From: CAYTZN01 sp964442495
Lineage (GTDB): Bacteria > Pseudomonadota > Gammaproteobacteria > Legionellales > Legionellaceae
Direction: 5' to 3'
Length of the DNA stretch: 64,000 bases
Assembly (NCBI GenBank): GCA_964442495.1
Contig: CAYTZN010000002.1
Coordinates: 108,163-172,162 of the forward strand
Both the position numbers and the translations under genes were made by a program. Of this stretch, positions 1-8,893 are shown one piece after another (the first letter of the stretch is position 1; every line of letters starts with the position of its first letter). Under the pieces are notes generated by a model. That model had not been told where the DNA came from. It did not search any database and worked only from the letters and a program-made list of their open reading frames with translations.

Positions 1-112
1 AGTGCTTTATTGGATTGTTAATAATTCGTTGTCTATTTTGCAACAATGGTATATCACACGAAAATACAGTGAAGATAAACCCGCCAGTAAACCCCGTGTT
101 GTCGCAAAATAA
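1..112 (+). CDS. yidC: YidC membrane insertase, C-terminal end (partial)
   Basis: Only the last 36 codons are in the window, read from base 2 and ending in TAA at 110-112. The peptide reads [15 protein letters not shown], then ends in a basic tail; this is the end of the last transmembrane helix and cytoplasmic tail of YidC/Oxa1 insertases. YidC inserts and folds inner-membrane proteins with or without SecYEG. The next gene is mnmE, whose ATG follows the stop codon with no gap. This is the usual rpmH-rnpA-yidD-yidC-mnmE order next to dnaA, so the origin is inferred to lie to the left. Confidence 0.93.
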   Translation, partial: VLYWIVNNSLSILQQWYITRKYSEDKPASKPRVVAK

Positions 113-1450
113 ATGAGTGTTGATACTATTGTTGCGGTAGCTACCCCTCCAGGCCGCGGAGGGGTAGGTATCGTGCGTATTTCCGGACCTCTTGCTTACA
201 CTATCGCTTGTCAATTTGTTACAACAAACCTGTCTATTCAACCACGGATAGCTAACTATTGTGCCTTTTATGGTAATGATAAAGAACTGATTGATAACGG
301 TATCCTCATCTATTTTAAAGCACCCCATTCGTTTACCGGTGAAGACATTGTTGAACTTCAAAGTCATGGTGCGCCTATTGTTTTAGATAGGCTTGTACAG
401 GAAAGTGTTTTGCGTGGCGCAAGACTAGCAAGGCCGGGAGAATTTTCTGAGCGAGCTTTTCTTAACGATAAAATTGATTTAACCCAAGCTGAAGCCATCG
501 CTGATCTGATTAACGCCAGTTCTAAAACCGCGGCACAGATGGCTATTCGTACATTGGAAGGTGATTTTTCCAAAAAAATACATCAATTAAATGAACAAAT
601 CATTAGGCTACGGTTATATGTTGAGGCGGCCATCGACTTTCCTGAGGAAGAGATTGATTTTCTTAGTGATGGCAAAGTATCAACAATGCTTTCAGAGTTG
701 TTAAGTCACTTAGAAGCTATCCGTTTAAATGCGTGTCAAGGAGCGATGTTGCAAGAGGGGCTATCCATCGTGATTGCTGGTCGCCCAAACGTTGGCAAGT
801 CTACATTGATCAATTGTTTAGCCGGTCGTGAGGTAGCTATCGTCACTGATATTGCTGGCACGACACGTGATGTGATGAGAGAACAAATTTTATTGGACGA
901 TATTCCTTTACGTGTGATTGATACCGCTGGTTTACGAGAAAGCCATGACGTCGTGGAAATTGAGGGCATTAAACGTGCTTGGCAAGAGGTTAGGCGCGCT
1001 GATTGCTTACTTATGGTTGTTGATGCAGGCATGCCAGAAGAAGAGCTTAAAGACGAGTTAAAGGCCCAATTACCGCAACATATACCTATTATTTGTGTTT
1101 ACAACAAAATTGATGCAATGGGTCTTTCTCCCAAACGTGAACATAATTCAGTTTATCTTTCTGCTAAATCAGGGGAAGGGCTATCGCTTTTAAAAGATAA
1201 AATTAAAGAAGTTGTTGGGTTTCAACCAACAGAAGGGCAATTTTCTGCACGAAGACGTCATATCCAGGCATTAGACGTAACTAAACAACACCTGTTAGCC
1301 GGTCATCATCAACTGCATACGCAAAGGGCCGGGGAGCTTTTGGCCGAAGATTTGCGTCTTGCTCATCAATCCCTTTGCGAAATTACAGGGGAGTTTAGTT
1401 CGGACGATCTACTTGGAAAAATATTTTCAAGTTTCTGTATTGGTAAATAA
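113..1450 (+). CDS. mnmE: tRNA modification GTPase MnmE
   Basis: 445 residues, full length for MnmE. With MnmG it forms the cytoplasmic complex that adds the carboxymethylaminomethyl group at U34 of certain tRNAs. The N-terminal folate-binding domain begins [20 protein letters not shown]. The embedded Ras-like G domain has the P-loop GRPNVGKS, the G2 region IAGTTRD, the G3 motif DTAG and the G4 motif NKID. The protein ends in CIGK, carrying the catalytic cysteine of the family. ATG directly abuts the yidC stop, so the two are probably co-translated. Its partner mnmG lies at 26 kb in this window. Confidence 0.98.
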   Translation: MSVDTIVAVATPPGRGGVGIVRISGPLAYTIACQFVTTNLSIQPRIANYCAFYGNDKELIDNGILIYFKAPHSFTGEDIVELQSHGAPIVLDRLVQESVLRGARLARPGEFSERAFLNDKIDLTQAEAIADLINASSKTAAQMAIRTLEGDFSKKIHQLNEQIIRLRLYVEAAIDFPEEEIDFLSDGKVSTMLSELLSHLEAIRLNACQGAMLQEGLSIVIAGRPNVGKSTLINCLAGREVAIVTDIAGTTRDVMREQILLDDIPLRVIDTAGLRESHDVVEIEGIKRAWQEVRRADCLLMVVDAGMPEEELKDELKAQLPQHIPIICVYNKIDAMGLSPKREHNSVYLSAKSGEGLSLLKDKIKEVVGFQPTEGQFSARRRHIQALDVTKQHLLAGHHQLHTQRAGELLAEDLRLAHQSLCEITGEFSSDDLLGKIFSSFCIGK

Positions 1451-1737
1451 GTTACAAACACTTCCTTCTGATAAATTTTCTTGTTTGAGATATTAAAACA
1501 ACCAATTAGAGCAGGGCTTGTTCGTGTTTTCTGAATGCAATATGCGAAAATAAAAGACAAAAAGGCTTGTTTTGTATTAAGTAGAATGATACCGTGTTAT
1601 TTTTGATAGGAGTGTTTTTCAATTTTGCATATTCCGGCCTCCACTAAAATAAAGTAACTGCATGTGGTTTGGGTTGGCCAGGTTAATTGTAAACGTTTCT
1701 GATTGCACGCTGTCCTTCTTTCATTTTAGGTAAAAAA

Positions 1738-3345
1738 ATGAGTTATTCTGCTCGGTATAGTCTCTTTGCGGGAGACAAACGTGATTTTTTTGCAAGTATT
1801 GATTCAACAACGCCTACTGCAAAAGTCAACACCATCGCTCACGCTCGTAGCTATACATTTTTAGCAACCAATCGTTTTTTGCTCGAAGAAGAATTTAATC
1901 AGCTTTATGGCATTATGAGCAATAAGCAGGATCATCGTGAAGAGTTTTGGCTCTATTGCTATTACTGCTGCGTCATGTTGCAACGATTCTACTCAAAATA
2001 TGGTTACGATAAACCAGAGCTTGCAATTAAATACCGAAAATTGGCCAAAAAAATTGCCTACCGTTGTGAGAACAAGCGTTTTCCAGACGAAATTGATGAA
2101 GATTCTTTTTTAAAGAGGCTTGGCAAAAAAATCGGTGCGGATCTTGATTCATTAGCAAGCACACCTAAGCACACCACTAAAATCCGTGATTGGTTAGGTT
2201 TTGTTAATATTCATCGTCTTGTTTTTGTTTTTTCAAGGTTAAGTGTTAAACGCGCATTATTGCTTGCTAATGAATGGGTATGGTTTGAAAAACTCAATAA
2301 ATATTTTGGAAATCACTTCAATGTAAATCGCATGATCAACATCATCAATGCGCCAACACCTGTGTTTAATGTATTAAGTGTAGGTCTTTTTGCAGCTCGG
2401 TTTTTTCTTTCGCTTGGTTTGTTGATTAAGCATACTTTTTCTCCGACTTATGGTGAGAGAAAACTCTCTGCAGCGCAGCGATTTTACCAGGAGCTCTATA
2501 AACGCCACGGTATGATGTTAAATGATATTGCTTGGGCAACCATCAATTTATTGTGTAACTACTCAGCATACTTTGGCACGACAGCCATTGCTAATGAGCT
2601 AACACTTGGCTTTTTATTATTTGATGTGGCCTTATTGGTGTACCGTCGTCAACTTGAAGAACATCATTATTTTATTAAAAAATCCCAATACCTTAGTGAT
2701 AAAAAATACTATGAAGAGCAGCTTGCTTTAGCAATTAGGGACCAACGGGTTGATTTACAAAAGCAATATTTAGCGCATTGCCAAATGCTTGATGCTGAGT
2801 TGTTACAACTTAATCAAAATTGGACAGCAACCAGTTCCACGTATTTATTTAATGTGGCTGCGGCAGCGGTGTTATTATGTGGTTTCAGCGCCTCTCTTTT
2901 ATTGACAGGCCCAGCAGGCATTGCGGTTAGCTTTATTGTGTGCACGATTGCTGTTGCTATGTACCTTTCGGCAGATAAGTATGGAAAATTTAAAGGAAGC
3001 TCACTTGCGCTTCACCAATGCCAATTAGAGGCAAGTGATAAAGAAACACTAGCTGGTGCGCGGAAAGAGTTTCTCACAGCACGGAATAATTTTATTGTAG
3101 CTTTGTTTAAAAACACCTTTATGCCAATGTTGTTAGTAACCACGTTTGCTGTGTGTTGGCCTGCAGCACTTGTTTTGACGGCTCTTTATGTTGGCTATGA
3201 AAGCACTGTAGGTTACTTTAATGGCCCTGTGGCGAATAAAAAGTCACTTGTATCGTTGATGTTTAAAGAGCAGAAAGATATGCCTGCAAAAGAGAAAGAG
3301 GGCCAGAACAACATACAACCTTTGTTAGCATTGGCCCCGGCTTAA
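1738..3345 (+). CDS. Multi-pass membrane protein, putative Dot/Icm effector (lpg3000 position)
   Basis: 535 residues with no recognised enzyme domain. The first ~200 residues are soluble and mostly helical. Hydrophobic segments follow at about 210-230, 262-300, 368-410 and 452-494, separated by charged, coiled-coil-like stretches. The segment LLIKHTF near 228-234, a charged linker and the LNDIAW start of the next hydrophobic block also occur, collinearly, in the gene at 23259 (LLLKHTF, LLNDSIW), so the two are paralogues. The C-terminal tail at 511-522 is rich in Glu and Lys, compatible with an E-block Dot/Icm secretion signal. From memory, L. pneumophila has the core effector lpg3000 between mnmE and legP; orthology is inferred from position only. 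The stop overlaps the convergent legP stop. Confidence 0.75.
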   Translation: MSYSARYSLFAGDKRDFFASIDSTTPTAKVNTIAHARSYTFLATNRFLLEEEFNQLYGIMSNKQDHREEFWLYCYYCCVMLQRFYSKYGYDKPELAIKYRKLAKKIAYRCENKRFPDEIDEDSFLKRLGKKIGADLDSLASTPKHTTKIRDWLGFVNIHRLVFVFSRLSVKRALLLANEWVWFEKLNKYFGNHFNVNRMINIINAPTPVFNVLSVGLFAARFFLSLGLLIKHTFSPTYGERKLSAAQRFYQELYKRHGMMLNDIAWATINLLCNYSAYFGTTAIANELTLGFLLFDVALLVYRRQLEEHHYFIKKSQYLSDKKYYEEQLALAIRDQRVDLQKQYLAHCQMLDAELLQLNQNWTATSSTYLFNVAAAAVLLCGFSASLLLTGPAGIAVSFIVCTIAVAMYLSADKYGKFKGSSLALHQCQLEASDKETLAGARKEFLTARNNFIVALFKNTFMPMLLVTTFAVCWPAALVLTALYVGYESTVGYFNGPVANKKSLVSLMFKEQKDMPAKEKEGQNNIQPLLALAPA

Positions 3346-4145
3346 AACGGTTCCGGGTACATGGCATTAATGGCGGCTATGTCTTTGTCGGTTAAGTGGT
3401 TTCGCTGACCAATCTCGACATTGTCCATTAATGGAATAATTGTTTTTTTGCCATTCTTAGAAAAAGCATCAGCGGGGTAATGCATTATCGATTGATAATC
3501 ATAATCGCCGTAATCTTTTCCGTCCGTTAAATGTTGATCAAAGTTATAGCGGTGATCTTCATCTATATTTTCCCAAACGATTTGCACATAAGCGTCTCGG
3601 TCGTTTCGTGATTGTTCATGCCAAAGACCCAAAGCATGGCCAATTTCATGCACTGTGTTCATGGTATTGCAACGGGGGGCAAGCAGAACGATTTGTTTTC
3701 CTATTTGTTTGCCAACAAAAGAGGCGCATGTTGTGCCACCGGCGGGGATAAATGAGAGATAATCAGGGAAGTCGTCACGGTTTTTTGAGGTAAGCTCTAT
3801 AAAATTGATGTGGGTTTTTTTTTGTAAAAGAGTAATGGCTTGAAGGGTGGCCAACTTATTGTTTAACGGTAAGTCTTCGGCTAATTCAAAAGGCACAACA
3901 CTATTGGACCAGCGACCCCCACTAACTTTAGATAATATGGACGCACGCTTAAGCTTAAGCTCCTCATTTTTACCCATGAGAATGTCGCCTTCAGCAATAG
4001 CGTAGCCATCCATTATTTCATACACAATGTTACGAAGGCCAAGACGAGGGTCGTTCACCGCAACTTGCCCAAGAGTTACGGACCATGCAATATTTAGATG
4101 GCAGATAAGAGCTATCAATAGATTGCAGCAAAAAAAACGTCCCAT
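3342..4145 (-). CDS. legP: Secreted astacin-family (M12A) zinc metalloprotease, LegP-like
   Basis: 267 residues with a hydrophobic N-terminus (about residues 4-22) that looks like a signal peptide. The astacin zinc signature is complete: HEIGHALGLWHEQSR starts at residue 166, with His166, His170 and His176 as ligands and Glu167 as general base. The Met-turn SIMHY is at 219-223, its Tyr being the fifth ligand. Astacins are mainly animal enzymes; L. pneumophila LegP (lpg2999) is a Dot/Icm substrate next to lpg3000 and mnmE, the same neighbourhood as here (from memory). There is essentially no C-terminal extension, so it is a single catalytic domain. Whether it is exported by Sec or by Dot/Icm cannot be told from the sequence. 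Confidence 0.9.
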   Translation of the reverse strand: MGRFFCCNLLIALICHLNIAWSVTLGQVAVNDPRLGLRNIVYEIMDGYAIAEGDILMGKNEELKLKRASILSKVSGGRWSNSVVPFELAEDLPLNNKLATLQAITLLQKKTHINFIELTSKNRDDFPDYLSFIPAGGTTCASFVGKQIGKQIVLLAPRCNTMNTVHEIGHALGLWHEQSRNDRDAYVQIVWENIDEDHRYNFDQHLTDGKDYGDYDYQSIMHYPADAFSKNGKKTIIPLMDNVEIGQRNHLTDKDIAAINAMYPEPF

Positions 4146-4165
4146 ATTTAAAATCCTTATATAGC

Positions 4166-5026
4166 TTAAGTCTCTTGTTGATCGCGCATGTGAAGTGCAA
4201 TTTGATACAGCTCATTTTTTGGTGTGTTTGTTAGTTGTCCTGCAAGCTTTACGGCTTGTTTTAAGGGTAATTCGCTTAATAAAATAGAAAGAACATGTTC
4301 ATTGGATTCCATGTTTTCGTCAAAAGTTCGCGCAGGAATAATTAAAACAAACTCGCCTTTGGAATGGTTAGTGTCGATACGTAACCATTGTTTGATGTCA
4401 TCACAGCATCCCGTAATGAATCGCTCAAACGTTTTGGTTAACTCTTTTGCTAATACCAGCTCACAAGAGGCGCCAAACACGTGTTCAATATCGTTGATGC
4501 TTTCCATAATGCGATGTGTGGATTCATAAAAAATTAAAGTATGCGGGGTGGTGCGCATCGATTCAAGTTTTTGCCGCCGGGCGGTCTCTTTTGCCGGTAA
4601 AAATCCGCAAAAAGTGAATGTATCACAAGCTACGCCAGCGGCAGATAATGCTGTTGTTATAGCGCAGGGACCAGGAATGGGAACCACTGACAGAAGATGT
4701 GAGTGTGCTAATTTCACTAAAGGATACCCAGGGTCACTGATGAGAGGGGTACCTGCATCACTAATTAATGCGCATGATTTTCCTTGCTGAAGCAACGCGA
4801 TGACCTGGTCACTTTTGCTGGATTCATTATGTGCATGAAGAGACATCAATGGTTTTTTTATACCTAATGCTGTGAGTAACTGTCGGGAGTGGCGTGTGTC
4901 TTCAGCGAAGATAATATCCACCTCCTGCAATGTGTTTATTGCGCGTTGGCTGATGTCTTCTCGGTTACCAATGGGGGTGGCGACAATGTATAGCGTTCCT
5001 GCCGTTCTTGCTGAAGTGTCTGTCAT
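4166..5026 (-). CDS. rsmI: 16S rRNA (cytidine1402-2'-O)-methyltransferase RsmI
   Basis: 286 residues, normal for RsmI, which 2'-O-methylates C1402 in the ribosomal decoding centre using S-adenosylmethionine. It has the tetrapyrrole-methylase fold: the N-terminal strand LYIVATPIGN, the AEDTRHSRQLL segment, the glycine-rich SDAGTPLISDPGYPLV loop, and VVPIPGPCAITTALSAAG. It is divergent from lpoA with about 41 bp between start codons, so the two share a compact promoter region. In enterobacteria rsmI and lpoA are also divergent neighbours. Confidence 0.97.
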   Translation of the reverse strand: MTDTSARTAGTLYIVATPIGNREDISQRAINTLQEVDIIFAEDTRHSRQLLTALGIKKPLMSLHAHNESSKSDQVIALLQQGKSCALISDAGTPLISDPGYPLVKLAHSHLLSVVPIPGPCAITTALSAAGVACDTFTFCGFLPAKETARRQKLESMRTTPHTLIFYESTHRIMESINDIEHVFGASCELVLAKELTKTFERFITGCCDDIKQWLRIDTNHSKGEFVLIIPARTFDENMESNEHVLSILLSELPLKQAVKLAGQLTNTPKNELYQIALHMRDQQET

Positions 5027-5067
5027 GGTTTATCCTCTTGCGTTCTTGCTTGGCAGATAGGCTATTT

Positions 5068-6870
5068 ATGTTGTTATTTCGTTGTGTAAATCAACTTTTA
5101 TTCATTGTTTGTGTTCTTTTACTCACACATTGTACCAAAATAACGGACACTTCGGTTGTGCATATTAATCAACAATTGGTGAGTCCTTATACCATGCCCG
5201 CCACAGCCTATTTAGCGCTTGCAAAAAATCAAACAGGAAGCGAAAAGCAATCGTTGATGATAATGGCAGCTGGGCGTTTAATATACGATGGGCAGTGGCG
5301 AGAAGGGCTTGTTATTCTATCGGAAACAACGGAACTCACGCCTGTGCTTATTAGTGAAAAGCGTTTGCTACTCGCTAAAGTAGACTTGATTCGCAATGAG
5401 CCTCATAACGCTATTTCAAAATTGTCTTCTGTGCAAGATAGTAATGATCTGCCCATTTATTATCAAGTACAATTTCATGAAATGCTGGCTCTCGCTTATC
5501 AGACAGTAGGGAACACCACAGAATCTGTTAAAGAGCGTATAAAGTTAGAGCGCCTATTACCCGATGAAGCATCAAAGGCAAATAATCGTCGCGCACTATG
5601 GTTGTCGCTTACCAAATTGCCTGCGGCAGAGCTTGATATGCTCGCCATGGAAGCACCAACGGGGTCAGTCTTTAAAGGGTGGTTAGAGCTCTCACTGATA
5701 GCACGCAAATCATCGGCTGACCCTCAAAGCATGTTGGCCGCCATTGAACAATGGCAACGGGCGTATCCAGATCATCCCGCCCGGTTTATTTTTCCCTCTC
5801 CTTTATCAAAAGCCACAGCGCAACTTTTTGCGCGGCCTAAACAAATGGCCTTGTTGTTACCGTTGACAGGACCTTTAGCCGGGCCAGGCGGCGCCATTAA
5901 AGATGGTTTTATGGCAGCGTTTGATGCGAGCAATACGGCTTCTCATTCTACGGTTCGTCTTTACAATACTGATGGCGTGGATATAGCGGCACTTTATGAG
6001 CAAGCACTAAATGATGGCGCTGATTACATTGTTGGGCCTTTGAGCAAAACAAATGTGGCGGTTGTTGCTGGCATGAATCACCCAGTACCCACAGTGTTGT
6101 TAAATGATACAGACACCAAGCCGTCGGAGCGAGCCTATCAGTTTGGGCTTTCGCCGACTTATGAAGCAAGGCAAGTGGCGGCTCGGGCGCGTAAAAATGG
6201 GTACTCACGTGCCTTGGTAATAGCCCCCGCTGATGCGTGGGGAAATGACGTGGCGTCGGCTTTTGAGAGCCAATGGCGTGCAAATGGTGGTCTTGTCGTA
6301 GATACGGCTCGTTATCGCCCAAACGATGATTTGAATAATCTTGTGCGTGATTTCTTGCGGGTGTCTGATAGCGAGGCGCGTAGCAAGCAGCTAAAACAAT
6401 TGTTGGGGCACTCGCTTGAATCGTCTCCCAGCCGTCGCCAAGACGTTGATATGATTTTTCTTCTTGCATACCCTTCAAAAGCGCGACAAATCATGCCATT
6501 ACTAAAATATTATTATGCAGGAGATATACCTGTGTATGCGACATCCTCTGTCTATGGTGGAAGCAGTAATGCCATGAAAGACAGGGACTTAAACGGCATT
6601 ATTTTTTGTGATATGCCATGGGTTTTTACTCATCAAATGGGCAGTAAAAATTGGCCTGAACAATTTAATAGCTATAACCGATTGTATGCTTTAGGCATGG
6701 ACAGTTATGCGCTGACGTCTCAACTGAATCAATTACTCCTTTTCCCTGCCATGGGCGTGAATGATCACAGCGGAGTCCTTTATTTAACATCCTCGGATAA
6801 AATAGCGAGGATATTGGCTTTTGGACAATTTAAGCAAGGTTTGGCTCAAGAGCTTGCTGACTCACATTAA
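5068..6870 (+). CDS. lpoA: Penicillin-binding protein activator LpoA/LppC family lipoprotein
   Basis: 600 residues from ATG 5068; the frame stays open upstream, but this start places a hydrophobic signal directly at the N-terminus. LpoA is an outer-membrane lipoprotein that stimulates PBP1a. The N-terminal half is helical and TPR-like. From about residue 270 there is a periplasmic-binding-protein fold (MALLLPLTGPLAGPGGAIKDG, later ADYIVGPLSKTNV). The presumed lipobox is LLTHC near residue 22, with His before the Cys instead of the usual small residue, so lipidation needs checking. A hairpin terminator follows 24 bp after the stop. yraN, diaA and dolP, which follow lpoA in E. coli, are here at 30.3 kb. 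Confidence 0.9.
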   Translation: MLLFRCVNQLLFIVCVLLLTHCTKITDTSVVHINQQLVSPYTMPATAYLALAKNQTGSEKQSLMIMAAGRLIYDGQWREGLVILSETTELTPVLISEKRLLLAKVDLIRNEPHNAISKLSSVQDSNDLPIYYQVQFHEMLALAYQTVGNTTESVKERIKLERLLPDEASKANNRRALWLSLTKLPAAELDMLAMEAPTGSVFKGWLELSLIARKSSADPQSMLAAIEQWQRAYPDHPARFIFPSPLSKATAQLFARPKQMALLLPLTGPLAGPGGAIKDGFMAAFDASNTASHSTVRLYNTDGVDIAALYEQALNDGADYIVGPLSKTNVAVVAGMNHPVPTVLLNDTDTKPSERAYQFGLSPTYEARQVAARARKNGYSRALVIAPADAWGNDVASAFESQWRANGGLVVDTARYRPNDDLNNLVRDFLRVSDSEARSKQLKQLLGHSLESSPSRRQDVDMIFLLAYPSKARQIMPLLKYYYAGDIPVYATSSVYGGSSNAMKDRDLNGIIFCDMPWVFTHQMGSKNWPEQFNSYNRLYALGMDSYALTSQLNQLLLFPAMGVNDHSGVLYLTSSDKIARILAFGQFKQGLAQELADSH

Positions 6871-6893
6871 CCTAGTTCAGTTTTTATTTTAGT

Positions 6894-6928
6894 AAAAAAA
6901 ACACCTCTCGAAAGCGGGAGGTGTTTTT
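6894..6928. terminator. Bidirectional rho-independent terminator
   Basis: The arms ACACCTC (6901-6907) and GAGGTGT (6918-6924) pair perfectly around a 10-nt loop. A run of seven A precedes the stem and a run of T follows it, so it can terminate both lpoA from the left and the convergent gene from the right. Confidence 0.85.
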
Positions 6929-6942
6929 AAAAAAAGAACAGT

Positions 6943-7254
6943 CTATTGATGCGCTTTGTGCATTGGACGATGGGATACCCAACCGGAGGTTGTATCGCCC
7001 ACGCCTTTTAAAACACGTCCTGTGCCGTGAGCTACACCACCCATAACGCCAGTGGTTAGTTTGCCAACACCGCCAATAACGGTTCCACCAACGCCGGTTG
7101 CAAGACCCGCAGTTGTCCGACCGACCCCTTTGACAACTTTGCCAGAGGTGGTTACTGTATCGGTGACAAGACCGGTACTCGCTAAAGCGCCGGTACTAAG
7201 AGCGAAAGAAGCTGCCCCAAGTACTATCGCTGGTATAATTAGTCGTGCTTTCAT
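6943..7254 (-). CDS. Small exported glycine-rich repeat protein
   Basis: 103 residues. I use the Met at 7254 because AAGGAG lies seven bases upstream; the frame also stays open to a Met at 7272. A clear signal peptide (MKARLIIPAIVLGAASFALS, then Ala-X-Ala at about 25) is followed by short Gly/Thr/Val units such as KVVKGVGRTTAGLATGVGG and GVGKLTTGVMGG, and a His-containing basic tail. I do not recognise a named family. Such low-complexity repeats suggest an envelope-associated or amphipathic protein. It is convergent with lpoA and shares its terminator. Confidence 0.75.
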   Translation of the reverse strand: MKARLIIPAIVLGAASFALSTGALASTGLVTDTVTTSGKVVKGVGRTTAGLATGVGGTVIGGVGKLTTGVMGGVAHGTGRVLKGVGDTTSGWVSHRPMHKAHQ

Positions 7255-7323
7255 AAAGGACTCCTTGTTCATAAAACAACCTTTTCCTGTATAATACTAG
7301 TACAACAAATGTGGGAGAGCAAA

Positions 7324-8274
7324 TTAACAGGAGTAATTTGACAAGCTTAAGGGTTGGTTCTTGCCTGGGGTGGCTTCATTTAGTAATGATTTTAAAATAT
7401 GTTTAATACGTAAAATCACGTCGTCTGATAAAAAAGACAGTGTTTCGCTAAGTTCCTCAATGTTTAATTTAGAAAAAGGCAGGGTAAGGCGTTCTTGTGA
7501 TTCTAGATCGAAGGCTTCAACTTGTTGTTTTGCTCTATTAATTGTCGCGTATTTTATCTGCTTACCCTCAGCGTTTCTGACAACAAAGGTCAGCCTTTGT
7601 CTTTCACCCGTAAGCAATGATGATTGTGTAATCGCTGCATCAGGGTTTGATATGTGCTTCAAGGTATATTCAAAGCGCTCTTTCCCATACGTCTCCGTGT
7701 TAAAGGTTGTTTTAATACTATCCCCACCGTCCCAATAAAAGCGCCAGAGGGCATCTCCTCCAACGAGGAGTGTCTGGGCTTGTTTTTTATGTAACACGAT
7801 AGGTTCTTGCACGTGAAAACCTGACTCCAATAGAATTAAGCCATCACCACATACCATCAATAGCGCTGTATGGCCAAATGCGTCCTTAGGTAAACCAAAA
7901 TACTCAGGGAGTGTTGAAGGAATAACGTATATGGGGGGCGTTTTTCCATAAAATTTAAACACAATATCTGTCAGTAGGGATAATGATAATCCGATGCAGT
8001 TGCTGCCATTGTATTTTTGAATTGTTGCGAAAGAGTCAAACGTATAATTAGAATCGTCTGCCTCTATGGCGTCTGCAATATATCCTGTTATGTCATAAGC
8101 CGTACGTTTTAAATGGGCTTTAAGTGCAGGGCGAATCATTTTGGCGATTTCTGTGGCGCTTTTGTCACAATGGCCCGAGTTATTTAAATCGATATCGTAC
8201 AGTGCCTGTGGTTGAGTTTCTTTTTTATAGGGCCATGGGGTTTTGAAAAAAGCAGGGGTTGGTTGCTTCAGCAT
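7324..8274 (-). CDS. Unknown protein with possible papain/NlpC-like Cys-His-Glu core
   Basis: 316 residues, no signal peptide and no transmembrane segment. The middle contains YNGSNCIGLSLSLL (about 89-102), where a Cys opens a helix, then FGHTALLMV about 40 residues later, then LLESGFH. This spacing of Cys, His and an acidic residue resembles papain-fold enzymes such as transglutaminase-like or NlpC/P60 proteins, but I could not assign a family. The C-terminal third is charged and soluble. It is a single gene between two unrelated minus-strand unknowns. A cytosolic or Dot/Icm-translocated cysteine hydrolase is possible; this is inference. Confidence 0.6.
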   Translation of the reverse strand: MLKQPTPAFFKTPWPYKKETQPQALYDIDLNNSGHCDKSATEIAKMIRPALKAHLKRTAYDITGYIADAIEADDSNYTFDSFATIQKYNGSNCIGLSLSLLTDIVFKFYGKTPPIYVIPSTLPEYFGLPKDAFGHTALLMVCGDGLILLESGFHVQEPIVLHKKQAQTLLVGGDALWRFYWDGGDSIKTTFNTETYGKERFEYTLKHISNPDAAITQSSLLTGERQRLTFVVRNAEGKQIKYATINRAKQQVEAFDLESQERLTLPFSKLNIEELSETLSFLSDDVILRIKHILKSLLNEATPGKNQPLSLSNYSC

Positions 8275-8374
8275 GTACTTGCTCGTAAAAAGATATTATT
8301 GTATATAAAGCAATCGCTTTGATCAAGCCTTACCGATCTTACTTCAAATGACAAAAACATACGTCAACAGCCGG

Positions 8375-8815
8375 TTATTGGTAGTCGCTTTGTAGCTCTA
8401 TGGGCATCAGTTCTTGAACACGGGCATACAACGAGACGATTTGTTCACAAAACCCGTGGAGTTGCTCACGTGTTTCCCATAAAGCATAGTCAACGCCTTT
8501 ACGAAACGCTTGTTGGCGGGCGAGACTTGCAATGAGCTGGACGTCTTGTTTGGATAATCCTAGTTCATCGTTTAATTCGATGAGTTCAAATAATGTTTTG
8601 TATTGTTTCACTTGGCGGTGATCATGCAATAAAAATGCTTTGAAGGTTAATTCAAAGGCGTGGTGCATGAGTGAGGTAATGGGGAGTAGCGTATCGATAT
8701 GAAGATGGTTGTCCATGATGATTTCAGCGTTTTGCTTTAATAAATGCTCTGCACAATAAGCATGTTGAGCGGCAATTTTTAACATGTCCACAGGATCTAG
8801 AAATTGTCTATCCAT
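8375..8815 (-). CDS. Small helical HEPN-like protein
   Basis: 146 residues, all-helical and soluble. The segment LLPITSLMHHAFELTFKAFLLHD followed by YKTLFELIELNDELGL resembles HEPN-type helical bundles (compare the 'H/L-x-E-xxxKa' helix), but the catalytic RxxxxH motif of toxin HEPN proteins is not evident. AGGAG lies about 10 bases before the ATG. No partner nucleotidyltransferase gene is adjacent, so a toxin-antitoxin role is not supported. Conserved hypothetical; function unknown. Confidence 0.6.
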   Translation of the reverse strand: MDRQFLDPVDMLKIAAQHAYCAEHLLKQNAEIIMDNHLHIDTLLPITSLMHHAFELTFKAFLLHDHRQVKQYKTLFELIELNDELGLSKQDVQLIASLARQQAFRKGVDYALWETREQLHGFCEQIVSLYARVQELMPIELQSDYQ

Positions 8816-8893
8816 TAAGCTTGTCTCCTTTTCCCTGTAAGCACTAAGAAAAATAGTTTAAAATGGTTGTTTTTTAAACTGTTGAATCATGTT

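Noticed and set aside
4158..4171. 14-mer TATATAGCTTAAGT repeated at 9851-9864
   Set aside because: Identical 14-mers are expected by chance in an A+T-rich 64-kb window, and the two sites have no shared context.
5948..6478. 176-codon minus-strand open frame inside lpoA
   Set aside because: Opposite-strand shadow of a well-supported gene; composition rich in Cys, His and Gln as expected for an antisense frame.
8375..8815. HEPN toxin of a toxin-antitoxin pair
   Set aside because: No RxxxxH motif and no nucleotidyltransferase partner next to it.
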